From positions 1 through 24,224 of the forward strand of contig CAYRPN010000087.1 of NCBI GenBank assembly GCA_964426135.1: a DNA stretch of 24,224 bases, written 5' to 3'. Source of the DNA: CAYRPN01 sp964426135 (GTDB taxonomy: Bacteria > Planctomycetota > Phycisphaerae > Phycisphaerales > Phycisphaeraceae). The notes beneath the pieces are model-generated. The model ran no database searches and was not told the origin of the DNA. It saw nothing but the letters and a program-made list of their open reading frames with translations. Shown piece after piece: positions 6,590-14,219 of the stretch (its first letter is position 1; each line of letters starts with the position of its first letter). Made by a program: the position numbers and the translations under genes.

Positions 6590-9202
6590 CTACTTCGCTT
6601 TCTCAATCACAAAGTCTACTAGCTCCTGGCAGCGGAAGAAGCCTTCCCAGAAGTTGTGGCCCTGACCTTTGGCGATGATCAGGCTCACCAGTTTCTCCTC
6701 GCCCGCCGCTTTGTATCGCGCCAGCAACTCGGCGGAGTTCTCCTTCAGCGGCACCACCTTGTCATCATCGCCATGGATGATGCACACGGGCACCTTCGCC
6801 TTGGCCAGCAGGTGCACGCGCTCGATCGGATTGTGCTCGGCGAGTTTCGCTTGCAGTTCCTCGGGCTTGAGGCCATAGGCCGGCGCCGCGTTCTTCAGGC
6901 CCGGATACGTGCGGAAATCGTAGACCGGATAGATGCCCGCCAGGCCCGCGACCTTGTCCGGATTCTCCGCCGCCCAACTGCTCGTCCACAGTCCGCCGCG
7001 GCTGCGGCCGAGCATGACGGGCTTTTTCGAGAAGCCGCGCTTGGTGGTCAGTTCCTCATAGAGCGCGGTGAAATGCTTGCGGCCTGCGGGGCTGCCGTAG
7101 GCTTCGCCGATGTCGATGCCGGCGACCGCGATGCCGGCGGCGAGGAACTTCTCGTGCATCCACTTCTCGTGCGAATCGGGATAGCCCGGCAGCGTCGGGC
7201 CATAAAAAACCCAGGGCTGCGGCGTCTTGCGCTTGCCTTCCTCCGGCCAGAAGATGAACGATGGACGCTCGTTGATGAGGAAGGACTCGCCGGGGAGGAT
7301 GAGGTTCTTCACGGGTTTGGCCGGTGGCTTGGCGTCCTTGGCGGGCGGGTTGGTGGTTGCCTGCGCGGCGATGAACTGCGAAGCCGGCGTCGCGCGGCCC
7401 AAAGGGCCTCGGCTAAACGGGGAGCCGGCGTTGGATGTCGCAGGCTCCACCGATGCGTTCGGTTTGGGTTTCAACTTTTCCTTCGCAGGCGCGTCCTTGG
7501 GCAAATCCTGCTTCGCCAGCGCGTAGTACTCATCCGCGCGCTTCTGCCAGATCTTCGCCAGTTCCTCGACGCGCTGCGGCTGATCCTTGGCGAGGTTGCG
7601 CGTCTCGGCGCGATCCGTCGCCAGATCGTAAAGCTCCCACGCTGCGTCCTTGCCCGCCGCGACGAGTTTCCACTGGCCCACGCGGATCGCACGGTTGCCT
7701 TCGTGCTGCCACCACGTTTCATCCCGGCCGGCGGCATCCTTGTTGGCGAACGAAGGCGCCAGACTTCTGCCCGGCGATGGCGGCACGGGCTTGCCATCCC
7801 ACTCTTTCAGTGCCGAAGCGCCCGCCGCTTCGAGCACGGTGGGCACGATGTCGATCACGTGGCCCACCTGCTGCCGCACCTCGCCGCGGGCCGCGATGCC
7901 CTTGGGCCAGTGCGCGATCAGCGGCGTGGCGATGCCGCCTTCGTGGTTCCACGTCTTGTGATAACGGAACGGCGTGTTGGAAACAGTGGACCAGCCGGGG
8001 CCCAGGCACAAATACGTCGCCGCACTGCCGGCAGGCGCGGCCGGATCGTGGCCGTCGTCGCGCACCATCATCTCCGCGCTGGCGCCGTTGTCGGACAGGA
8101 AAAAGATCAGCGTGTTGTCGAACGCGTTCATCGCATTGAGCTGGTCGAGCACCCGGCCGATCTCGACGTCCATGCGATCAATCATCGCGGCGTGAATCGC
8201 CATCTTTCTCGCCTGAAATGCTTTCTGTTCGTCGGTGAGTTCGTTCCAGGGAACAGGACGGTTGACGTCGCCGGGGCCGTATTTTTTCAGAGCATCAGGA
8301 AAGGCGTAGGGCGGGCCGACCTCGCGCTGCGGCGAGGAAGGTTCACCCGTGACGAGGCCCATCTTCCTGATGCGCTGCCAGCGTGCCTCGCGGGCCTTGT
8401 CCCAGCCTTGCGTGTAGGCGTCCTTGTATTTCTCGATGTCCTGTGGCAGAGCGTGAAGTGGGAAGTGCGGGGCGATGAAGGCGAGGTAAGTGAAGAACGG
8501 TTTGTCGCCGTGGCCGGCGGCGTGTTCCTTCAGGTATTTGATGGTGTAATCCGCAGTGGCGGTGGTGGCGAAGTAACCGGTGCCCGCGCCGGGGAACGCG
8601 ACGCCGGGACGATCCGGCTCGATCGCCGGCAGTTTCTGATCGTCCTCGAAGTGCGACTTGGCGTTGAAGTAGCGCCCGTGATCCTCCAAGCGGTAGGAGC
8701 GATCAAATCCAGCCGCTTTCGAGGAGCCATCGAGGTGCCACTTGCCGCTGTGATAACTGCGATAGCCCAGCGGCCGCAGCATGTCCGGCAGCATGCGCGC
8801 CCATGCCTGACGCTGGCCGCGTGCGCCGGCGGTCATGCCCGGCACGGTGTCGCGGCGAATCTGCTGCGCGTAGAAGCCGGTCATCAGCGCCGATCGCGTG
8901 GGCCAGCATCGCGCGGTGTTGTAGAAATGCGAGTAGCGCAATCCGTCGGCGGCAAGCTTGTCGAGATTCGGCGTGGCGATCTCCGAGCCGTAGCAGCCGA
9001 TGTCGCTGTAGCCCAGGTCATCGGCGAGGATGACGACGATATTGGGACGGCGGCTCGCATCGTCGCATGAAGCCGCATTCAGAGGCACGATCTGAAAAAG
9101 AACCCATGCCGCAGTCAGGGTGAGCGTCGCTAATCGGCGCAGTACGTCCCCCTGATTCCCGCGGCAAATGGACGGATCGAGGGATGAGGCGGTCGAGGTC
9201 AT
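6590..9202 (-). CDS. Secreted sulfatase fused to a C-terminal alpha/beta hydrolase
   Basis: 870 aa. An N-terminal hydrophobic segment (about residues 21-44) indicates export. The sulfatase domain (about 52-560) has the metal-binding DD pair (D61, D62), the formylglycine-type motif CWPTR (C99, P101, R103) and KWHLDG, so a maturase (FGE or anSME) is expected elsewhere. After a Pro/Ala/Lys-rich linker (about 575-630) comes an alpha/beta hydrolase with nucleophile motif GRSRGG (S734), an acid in HGDDDKV (probably D814) and His849 in GQGHNF, so a serine-esterase triad is complete. A two-domain enzyme of this kind could remove sulfate and ester groups from one polysaccharide; the substrate cannot be read from sequence. 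The linker contains a short palindromic segment. AGGAAG 6 nt before the ATG supports the start. Confidence 0.92.
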   Translation of the reverse strand: MTSTASSLDPSICRGNQGDVLRRLATLTLTAAWVLFQIVPLNAASCDDASRRPNIVVILADDLGYSDIGCYGSEIATPNLDKLAADGLRYSHFYNTARCWPTRSALMTGFYAQQIRRDTVPGMTAGARGQRQAWARMLPDMLRPLGYRSYHSGKWHLDGSSKAAGFDRSYRLEDHGRYFNAKSHFEDDQKLPAIEPDRPGVAFPGAGTGYFATTATADYTIKYLKEHAAGHGDKPFFTYLAFIAPHFPLHALPQDIEKYKDAYTQGWDKAREARWQRIRKMGLVTGEPSSPQREVGPPYAFPDALKKYGPGDVNRPVPWNELTDEQKAFQARKMAIHAAMIDRMDVEIGRVLDQLNAMNAFDNTLIFFLSDNGASAEMMVRDDGHDPAAPAGSAATYLCLGPGWSTVSNTPFRYHKTWNHEGGIATPLIAHWPKGIAARGEVRQQVGHVIDIVPTVLEAAGASALKEWDGKPVPPSPGRSLAPSFANKDAAGRDETWWQHEGNRAIRVGQWKLVAAGKDAAWELYDLATDRAETRNLAKDQPQRVEELAKIWQKRADEYYALAKQDLPKDAPAKEKLKPKPNASVEPATSNAGSPFSRGPLGRATPASQFIAAQATTNPPAKDAKPPAKPVKNLILPGESFLINERPSFIFWPEEGKRKTPQPWVFYGPTLPGYPDSHEKWMHEKFLAAGIAVAGIDIGEAYGSPAGRKHFTALYEELTTKRGFSKKPVMLGRSRGGLWTSSWAAENPDKVAGLAGIYPVYDFRTYPGLKNAAPAYGLKPEELQAKLAEHNPIERVHLLAKAKVPVCIIHGDDDKVVPLKENSAELLARYKAAGEEKLVSLIIAKGQGHNFWEGFFRCQELVDFVIEKAK

Positions 9203-9456
9203 GGCGAGCTTCCTATGGCGGGTTCGGTCGTTCCAGCCAAGGCAGTATCAGCCTTGAGGGCGCAGCGGTCAACGGTTCTTCGCGAAGAGCCAGACCCCCC
9301 GAGGGTGTGCCTGTACCGCAGCTTGCGTCGCGGGCTGATCCAATCCATGCGTGCCGGTTCAGCATGATGCGCGACGATCGCCGGGATTCGCACGCTGTTG
9401 CGACTATTCCGCCGGCATTCATTGACATTCAGTCACCCCGGCCCGTTACGCCGTTA
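9203..9456. other. Intergenic region upstream of the sulfatase gene
   Basis: About 250 bp between the sulfatase start and the composite repeat, with no convincing ORF. It must hold any promoter specific to the sulfatase unit, since the chemotaxis genes end at 9862, but I recognise no -35/-10 pair. Confidence 0.5.
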
Positions 9457-9755
9457 GGACCCGTGCAGGATCAACATCGCATGTGGGACGACTTTCCAAC
9501 CTGCGTTTCGGATAAGCCATTAGCCCCCGGCTCCGCCGGGGGTGGGGCGATGGTGGCGGGCAATTTGCGGTCGATGATCGTCGAAGCGCGGATTCTGCCG
9601 TGCGAATCTTGCGCGATTGATCTCTACCGCGCTCCTCCCCCGGCGGAGCCGGGGGCTAACGGCGCAACGCTGCGGCTTATCCGAAACTCAGGTTTCCAAG
9701 TCGTCCGGCTGGGAGCGAAGCGATTCGATTTGCGGAGTCAATCTTGCACGGCTCC
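9457..9755. repeat. Palindromic repeat (copy A), interrupted by a 193-bp element
   Basis: The flanks 9457-9499 and 9700-9755 together match the reverse complement of the intact copy at 12729-12828, with only a few differences. The match breaks precisely at 9499/9700, where the inserted element and a second copy of tttccaa lie. Confidence 0.85.
9500..9692. mobile_element. MITE-like 193-bp element with 19-bp TIRs and 7-bp target duplication
   Basis: The left end cctgcgtttcggataagcc (9500-9518) is the reverse complement of 9674-9692 with one mismatch. The element is flanked by direct tttccaa copies at 9493-9499 and 9693-9699; the intact host repeat at 12729-12828 has this heptamer once. A second, internal inverted repeat of 23 bp is perfect (9520-9542 with 9637-9659, ttagcccccgg type). 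No ORF of useful size lies inside, so mobility would need a transposase from elsewhere. Confidence 0.75.
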
Positions 9756-9861
9756 TTAACTTCGCACCGAGCCATCGCAGTGCCCTTCCCATCAGGTCAG
9801 CTTGTCATTTGAGCCGAAATCGTCCTGGCCCCGCGGCAAGATCATTGAGTGTGTCCGGTCA

Positions 9862-10314
9862 TCAATTGCGAAAGCCTACCTCGATTTGGAATTGTCCCTG
9901 GGGCGTGTTGCACGGGATCACGATGACGGGGATGCCGTTGGGGAAGGCAATGCGATGGTTGCCCACGGAGACATGGGGCAGTGAGAGCGTGTTGGATCCG
10001 GCGGGGAACTTGCTCTTGGCGCTGCCGGCGATCATGTTGGCGACCTCGCCCAGCGCGTCGACGCAGTCCTGGTCCAGCGAGGTCATCGGCGAGCCGGCCA
10101 GGGCGGCGGCGACCTCCATGGCGACCTGTTGTGGGAAGCCGAGGACGATGGTCCCCGCGATGGTGCCGGAGATACCGATGGTCGCCGAGACGGCGAACTG
10201 CTGCTCGACGCCGTTCTTCAGGTACGGCTCGCCCAGCACCAGCGGGATACGCACCATCGCTTCGAACACTTCCCTGGCGGCGGTCAGAAACGGCTTGATG
10301 TAGGCGACGTTCAT
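9862..10314 (-). CDS. cheX: CheX-type chemotaxis phosphatase
   Basis: 150 aa, the usual length of single-domain CheX. The protein begins MNVAYIKPFLTAAREVFEAM and contains GISGTIAGTIVLGFP, then the CheC/CheX/FliY phosphatase signature ExxN in DALGEVANMIAG (E90, N93). In known family members these residues position water to hydrolyse the CheY phosphoryl group. It is the last gene of the chemotaxis operon, 49 bp downstream of a cheY, consistent with that CheY being its substrate. A GGGAG stands about 12 nt before the ATG, a long spacing. CheX proteins usually act as dimers; nothing here contradicts that. The 105 bp just downstream (9756-9861) contain no gene or clear terminator. Confidence 0.88.
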   Translation of the reverse strand: MNVAYIKPFLTAAREVFEAMVRIPLVLGEPYLKNGVEQQFAVSATIGISGTIAGTIVLGFPQQVAMEVAAALAGSPMTSLDQDCVDALGEVANMIAGSAKSKFPAGSNTLSLPHVSVGNHRIAFPNGIPVIVIPCNTPQGQFQIEVGFRN

Positions 10315-10363
10315 TAGTTGAAGAACTCCCCGGGAATTTCTCGGTTCGCCGAAAACAATGGGC

Positions 10364-10741
10364 TCACGCGGCGGCGGCCTTGGCGAGGGTCGCCTTCACC
10401 TTCTCGATCAGACCTTCGGAGGTGAAGGGCTTGATGACATAGTTGTTCACGCCGGCTTTGAGGGCCGTGATCACGTTCGTCTTCTCGGCCTCCGTGGTGC
10501 ACATGATGATCGGCGTGCGCTTGTCGGCGGCGCGCACGTTGGTGACCAGGGTGATGCCGTTCATGTTGGGCATGTTCCAATCGACCAGCATGAGGTTGAA
10601 GCCCGACGGCGTGGCGGCGATCAGTTGCATCGCCTCGACGCCGTCGTTGGCCTCGGCGAACTCCGCCGGCCCCAGCGCCTCCAGCGTGCGGCGCTGGATG
10701 TTGCGCATCGTTCTGGAATCGTCCACGAGCAGGATCTTCAT
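10364..10741 (-). CDS. cheY: CheY-type single-domain response regulator
   Basis: 125 aa receiver domain with the full set of functional residues: acidic pair D7/D8 (LLVDDS), phosphoacceptor D54 (LMLVDWNMP), Thr82/Thr83 after the fourth strand and Lys104 (YVIKPF). There is no output domain, so it is expected to act by binding the motor or another target after phosphorylation by CheA. The start at MKILLVDD is favoured because GGAG lies 7 nt upstream; the in-frame ATGs at 10747 and 10756 are too close to or upstream of that site. It lies between cheB (gap 34 bp) and cheX (gap 49 bp), so a CheY/CheX pair is likely. Confidence 0.93.
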   Translation of the reverse strand: MKILLVDDSRTMRNIQRRTLEALGPAEFAEANDGVEAMQLIAATPSGFNLMLVDWNMPNMNGITLVTNVRAADKRTPIIMCTTEAEKTNVITALKAGVNNYVIKPFTSEGLIEKVKATLAKAAAA

Positions 10742-10775
10742 AATCATTCTCCGCAAGTAGCTTCACGGACAGTCA

Positions 10776-11867
10776 TCACCCGGCGGCCCGAACCGGTCTG
10801 GCCTGCGCCAGCACCATCATTTCGCGGGCCACGTTGTCCAGCGGCACGACCTTCTCGGCCGCGCCGCACTTGATCGCCTCCATGGGCATGCCGAACACGA
10901 TGCACGAAGCCTCATCCTGGGCCAGGGTGCGAGCCCCGGCCTTGCGCATGGCCAGCAGCCCCGTCGAGCCGTCGGCGCCCATGCCGGTGAGGATCGCGCC
11001 CACCGCGTTGGCGCCGGCGATCTGGGCGACGGAGTTGAAGAGGACCTCCACGCTGGGGCATTGATGGAACACTTCCGGGCCGGCCTGCACCTTCACGAAG
11101 TACTGGGCGCCGGAGCGGCACAGCGTCATGTGTTTCCCGCCGGGCGCCAGCAACACGTGACCCGTGGCCACGATGTCGCCGTCCTGGGCCTCCTTGACAC
11201 GGACGTGGCACAGGCCGTCGAGCCGCTGGGCGAAGGACTCAGTGAACTTGGGCGGCATGTGCTGGACGATCAGCGTGCCGGGGGCGTTGGGCGGGAAGGC
11301 GGTGAGTACGGTCGTTAGGGCCTGGACGCCGCCGGTCGACGCGCCGATGGCGAAGATCTTGTGCGTCGTCTCGGCCATGGCTCGCGGGGCGCTCTTGACG
11401 GGCGCGGCGGCAGCGGTGCCGGTGCTCTTGACGGCGAACACGCGGGTGCAGGCGGCCATCTTGATTTTCGCAATGAGCAGCGACGACAGCGACTCGACGC
11501 TGTAGGCCGAGCCCGGCTTGGCGACGACATCCACCGCGCCGGCGGCCATCGCGTCGATGGCCGTCTGGGTGCCGGTGGCGGTCAGCGAACTGACCACGAT
11601 CACCGGCATCGGGTGCGACGCCATGAGCTTGCCCAGGAAGGTGATGCCGTCCATGCGCGGCATTTCCACGTCGAGGGTGAGCACGTCCGGGTTCAGCTCC
11701 ACGATCTTGTCGCGAGCCACGTAGGGATCGGGCGCCGAGCCGACGACGTCGATCTGCGGATCCTTCGTCAGTTCGCGGGTCAAGAGCTGGCGCACGACGG
11801 CCGAGTCGTCGACGATCAGGACTTTGATCCGGTTCGCGGCGGAGAATGGTCTTGCGGTCAGTGACAT
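10776..11867 (-). CDS. cheB: Chemotaxis response regulator protein-glutamate methylesterase CheB
   Basis: 363 aa. The N-terminal receiver (about 13-135) has D20/D21, phosphoacceptor D66 (LTLDVEMP) and K118. An Ala-rich linker leads to the methylesterase domain (about 168-355) with catalytic triad S177 (IGASTGG), H203 (VQHMP) and D299 (GMGADGSTG). When phosphorylated by CheA it demethylates or deamidates receptor glutamates/glutamines, opposing CheR. The ATG follows the stop of the preceding CheX-like gene by 2 bp, and the GGAG ribosome site lies within that gene's last codons, so translation of the two is probably coupled. Confidence 0.96.
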   Translation of the reverse strand: MSLTARPFSAANRIKVLIVDDSAVVRQLLTRELTKDPQIDVVGSAPDPYVARDKIVELNPDVLTLDVEMPRMDGITFLGKLMASHPMPVIVVSSLTATGTQTAIDAMAAGAVDVVAKPGSAYSVESLSSLLIAKIKMAACTRVFAVKSTGTAAAAPVKSAPRAMAETTHKIFAIGASTGGVQALTTVLTAFPPNAPGTLIVQHMPPKFTESFAQRLDGLCHVRVKEAQDGDIVATGHVLLAPGGKHMTLCRSGAQYFVKVQAGPEVFHQCPSVEVLFNSVAQIAGANAVGAILTGMGADGSTGLLAMRKAGARTLAQDEASCIVFGMPMEAIKCGAAEKVVPLDNVAREMMVLAQARPVRAAG

Positions 11868-11869
11868 GC

Positions 11870-12331
11870 TTACTCCAGTCCGATCGTTTGGAAAGCGATG
11901 AGGTGGCCATCAGCGTCGAGCAGGTGGACGCCGGGCATCGCCACGAAGGACGCCCACTGCTCGGGCGTTTCGAGTTCCTGCACGGTGGGCAAGGACATGT
12001 GCAGGCGTTCGTCGGCGGCCAGTCCGTAGCGACGGATCACAGCGCCACAGACGATGTTGACAAGCTCGCGCAGCACGTCGTCGCCGCAAGCCTGGGCCTC
12101 GGGCGAAGCGGGCTCGACGCCCAGGACGTTGGACGCCAGGAGGGTCCCGAAGTCTTCGCCGACGAGCAGTCGAACCGTCCCGTATTTCGGGCAGGCGAAC
12201 TCCATCTCGATCAGGCGCGGGTGAAGCGGGGCGGGAGCATCCGCCGGCGCGGGCAGCGGCGAGATGAACGCCATGGTCTCGAGCGCTTCGGTCAGTTGCT
12301 CCACGCCGGTCATGGTTTGCGTGTCAGACAT
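11870..12331 (-). CDS. CheX/CheC-like phosphatase-fold protein
   Basis: 153 aa. A Pro/Ala-rich segment (residues 26-37) interrupts the N-terminal part. The centre holds DDVLRELVNIVCGAVI, whose ExxN (E89, N92) matches the CheC/CheX phosphatase helix. A beta-rich C-terminal part ends GHLIAFQTIGLE. It differs strongly from the other CheX in the operon. The gene overlaps the preceding cheY by 8 bp (the sequence atgtctga contains its start and that gene's stop), which strongly suggests coupled synthesis and a functional pair. Phosphatase activity is inferred from one motif; it might instead be an adaptor. Confidence 0.75.
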   Translation of the reverse strand: MSDTQTMTGVEQLTEALETMAFISPLPAPADAPAPLHPRLIEMEFACPKYGTVRLLVGEDFGTLLASNVLGVEPASPEAQACGDDVLRELVNIVCGAVIRRYGLAADERLHMSLPTVQELETPEQWASFVAMPGVHLLDADGHLIAFQTIGLE

Positions 12332-12710
12332 GGAGTGCTCCCATCACTTGGTTGACCGCGTCGCGGATCGCTTCGGGTGTGAAGGGCTTGCGGACATAGG
12401 CCTGCACGCCGTCCTTTTTCAGTTGCTCGAGGCGGTCGATGTTCGGCTCCGCGGAGATGACGATGACCGGGATGTCGCGCAGTTGCTCATCTTGGCGCAT
12501 CTCGTGGGTCATCTGCACGCCGGTCATGCCGGGCATGTTCAGGTCGGCGAGCACCAGGTCCACCTTGGCCGTGGCCAGGATGCCCAGCGCCGCCAGGCCG
12601 TCGCCCGCCTCGTACAGTTGGGCGACGGGGACGCCCGCCATGCCGAGGATGCGTTTGATCATGGCGCGCATGGTCGCCGAGTCGTCGACGATGAGGATGT
12701 GGTATGCCAT
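12324..12710 (-). CDS. cheY: Second CheY-type single-domain response regulator
   Basis: 128 aa receiver with D9/D10 (LIVDDSATMRAMI), phosphoacceptor D56 (LVLADLNMP), Ser86 in the Thr/Ser switch position (VISAEPN) and K108 (YVRKPF). It differs from the other CheY in the operon at many positions, so it is not a recent duplicate. The start MAYHIL was chosen because AGGA stands about 8 nt upstream. Its 3' end overlaps the next CheX-like gene. One CheY may drive the motor and the other act as phosphate sink or control a different output; sequence alone does not decide which. Confidence 0.93.
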   Translation of the reverse strand: MAYHILIVDDSATMRAMIKRILGMAGVPVAQLYEAGDGLAALGILATAKVDLVLADLNMPGMTGVQMTHEMRQDEQLRDIPVIVISAEPNIDRLEQLKKDGVQAYVRKPFTPEAIRDAVNQVMGALHV

Positions 12711-12728
12711 GGCTGTTTCCTGGCCTTT

Positions 12729-12828
12729 GGAGCCGTGCAAGTTGAACTCCGCAGATTCGAATCGCTTCGCTCCCAGCCGGACGACTTGGAAAGTCGTCCC
12801 ACCTGCGATGTTGATCCTGCACGGCTCC
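12729..12828. repeat. Intact 100-bp palindromic repeat (copy B) inside the chemotaxis operon
   Basis: It is bounded by perfect 11-bp inverted repeats ggagccgtgca (12729-12739) and its complement (12818-12828). It has a central hairpin ggacgactt-gga-aagtcgtcc (12779-12799). It fills the gap between cheD (stop 12834) and cheY (start 12710), and is the uninterrupted counterpart of copy A at 9457-9755, in the opposite orientation. Confidence 0.87.
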
Positions 12829-12833
12829 TTTCG

Positions 12834-13310
12834 TCAGGCCGCGACGGTGATCCCCCCGGACTTGATCGTGAATCCGCCGTCGGCGACGGCGAGGTACACG
12901 GTGCGCGGCGTCGTGCCGCCCACGTCCTCGGACTCGACGAACATGCCGTGCTGCCAGAGGATCTTGCGAATGGCGGTGTGGTTGCGCTTGCCGATGTTCA
13001 TCGAGGACGCGTCGTTGAGCATGTTGGCCCCACCCGCCAGGCGGACTTTCATCCGGCTCTTGCCGGCGCCGACCTTGATCATGTCCGCCATCAGCAACGC
13101 CATTCCTGTATCGGCAAACATGCAGGGCCTCTCAACGGCCTTGACCGGATCCGCCTGCGAGGCGGGGAGCTGGTAGTGCAGCAGACCGGCGACGCGGGCC
13201 ACCGGGTCGTACAGGCAAACGCCGATGCACGACCCCAGGGCGTAGGTGACCAGCACGTCGGCCGGGTCGGCCGAACAGCGGGCGTCAGAAACTTTGACGG
13301 TAATCGTCAC
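12834..13310 (-). CDS. cheD: Chemoreceptor glutamine deamidase CheD
   Basis: 158 aa from a GTG start (VTITVKVSDARC). The catalytic triad is clear and aligns one residue later than Thermotoga CheD: T22, C28 (TYALGSCIG) and H45 (GLLHYQLP). CheD deamidates receptor glutamines and, in several bacteria, binds CheC or CheX-type phosphatases. The C-terminal part (VRLAGGANML, NIGKRNH) is typical of the family. The GTG was preferred to the distant ATGs because those extend over cheR and add non-homologous residues; AGGA lies 6 nt upstream. It starts 23 bp after cheR ends. Confidence 0.95.
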   Translation of the reverse strand: MTITVKVSDARCSADPADVLVTYALGSCIGVCLYDPVARVAGLLHYQLPASQADPVKAVERPCMFADTGMALLMADMIKVGAGKSRMKVRLAGGANMLNDASSMNIGKRNHTAIRKILWQHGMFVESEDVGGTTPRTVYLAVADGGFTIKSGGITVAA

Positions 13311-13333
13311 GCGGAGTCCTGGTGTCCTGGAGA

Positions 13334-14179
13334 CTAGCCTTTGATGTAAACGGCCGGCTGCACGTAGTCGAAGCGATGGCTGATCCCCGTCAGCGACTCG
13401 GAGTGCCCGGTGAAGAGCACGCCGCCGGGCGGGAGCATGTCGTAGAAGCGATTGACCAGCGTTTGCTGCGTGGGCTTGTCGAAGTAGATCATCACGTTGC
13501 GGCAGAAGATGAAGTCGAACGGCCCGGTGAAGGGCCATTGCTCCATGAGATTGACCTGCCGGAACGCGATCAGGCGTTTGAGCGCCGGCAGCACGTTGAA
13601 GAACGTCCTGCCCTCGTACTGGTTGGCGGCCATGTATTTTCGGCGCAGCGGCTCGGGGACGCCCGCGGCCCGCTGCTGGTCGTAGACACCTTCCTTTGCG
13701 GTCGCAAGGACGCGGGTGGAGATGTCGCTGGCGAGAATCTTGATGTCGTAGCCCGCCCTCTCACCGCCGACGCTTTCGAGGATCGTCATGGCGATGCCGT
13801 ACGGCTCCTCGCCCGTGCTCGATGCGGCGCACCAAGCCCGCAGCCGGAAGCCGCCCTCGCGTTCCTTCTGGGCCAGCAGCCTCGGCAGCAGCGTCTGCCG
13901 GAGATAATCGAAGTGGTCTTTCTCGCGGAAGAAGCTGGTGAGGTTGGTCGAGAGCGCATCGATCAGGGTAGTGAACGCCCTGCCGCTGGTATCGGCGAGA
14001 ACGTGGTCGATGTAGCTGCCGGCGCCGGCGAAGCCACCGGCGCGGATGTGCTTGCCCAGGCGGGCCCGCACCAGGTCGATCTTGCCATCGTTGAAAGTGA
14101 TCCCGCAGTGGCGGTACACCAGGTCGGCGATGCGCGAGAATTCGGCTTCGGTGATGTCGATGGTCTTGGTGGCGATCAT
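13334..14179 (-). CDS. cheR: Chemoreceptor methyltransferase CheR
   Basis: 281 aa. The N-terminal helical domain (about 1-75) is followed by the SAM-dependent methyltransferase domain with NLTSFFRE (79-86), the SAM-binding segment AASSTGEEPYG (118-128), ILASDIS (148-154), IFCRNVMIYFDK (224-235) and LFTGHSESL (255-263). It methylates conserved glutamates on the receptors encoded immediately upstream. No TPR or other extra domain is present. AGGA lies about 12 nt before the ATG. The gap from the preceding receptor gene is 40 bp. Confidence 0.97.
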   Translation of the reverse strand: MIATKTIDITEAEFSRIADLVYRHCGITFNDGKIDLVRARLGKHIRAGGFAGAGSYIDHVLADTSGRAFTTLIDALSTNLTSFFREKDHFDYLRQTLLPRLLAQKEREGGFRLRAWCAASSTGEEPYGIAMTILESVGGERAGYDIKILASDISTRVLATAKEGVYDQQRAAGVPEPLRRKYMAANQYEGRTFFNVLPALKRLIAFRQVNLMEQWPFTGPFDFIFCRNVMIYFDKPTQQTLVNRFYDMLPPGGVLFTGHSESLTGISHRFDYVQPAVYIKG

Positions 14180-14219
14180 GGTGGGCGCGTTCCTGAAGCC
14201 TGGCGAAAAAGGACCGATC

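Noticed and set aside
3315..6665. Plus-strand ORF of 1116 codons
   Set aside because: It runs antisense to the cytochrome/DUF1549/DUF1553 gene and has Arg/His/Gly-rich composition with no family pattern; a frame kept open by high GC.
6656..9070. Plus-strand ORF of 804 codons
   Set aside because: Antisense to the sulfatase fusion, with Arg/Val/Ala-rich composition and no recognisable motif.
9500..9692. Intrinsic terminator for the chemotaxis operon
   Set aside because: The GC-rich inverted repeat has no T tract and is too widely spaced; the target duplication and empty site favour a mobile element.
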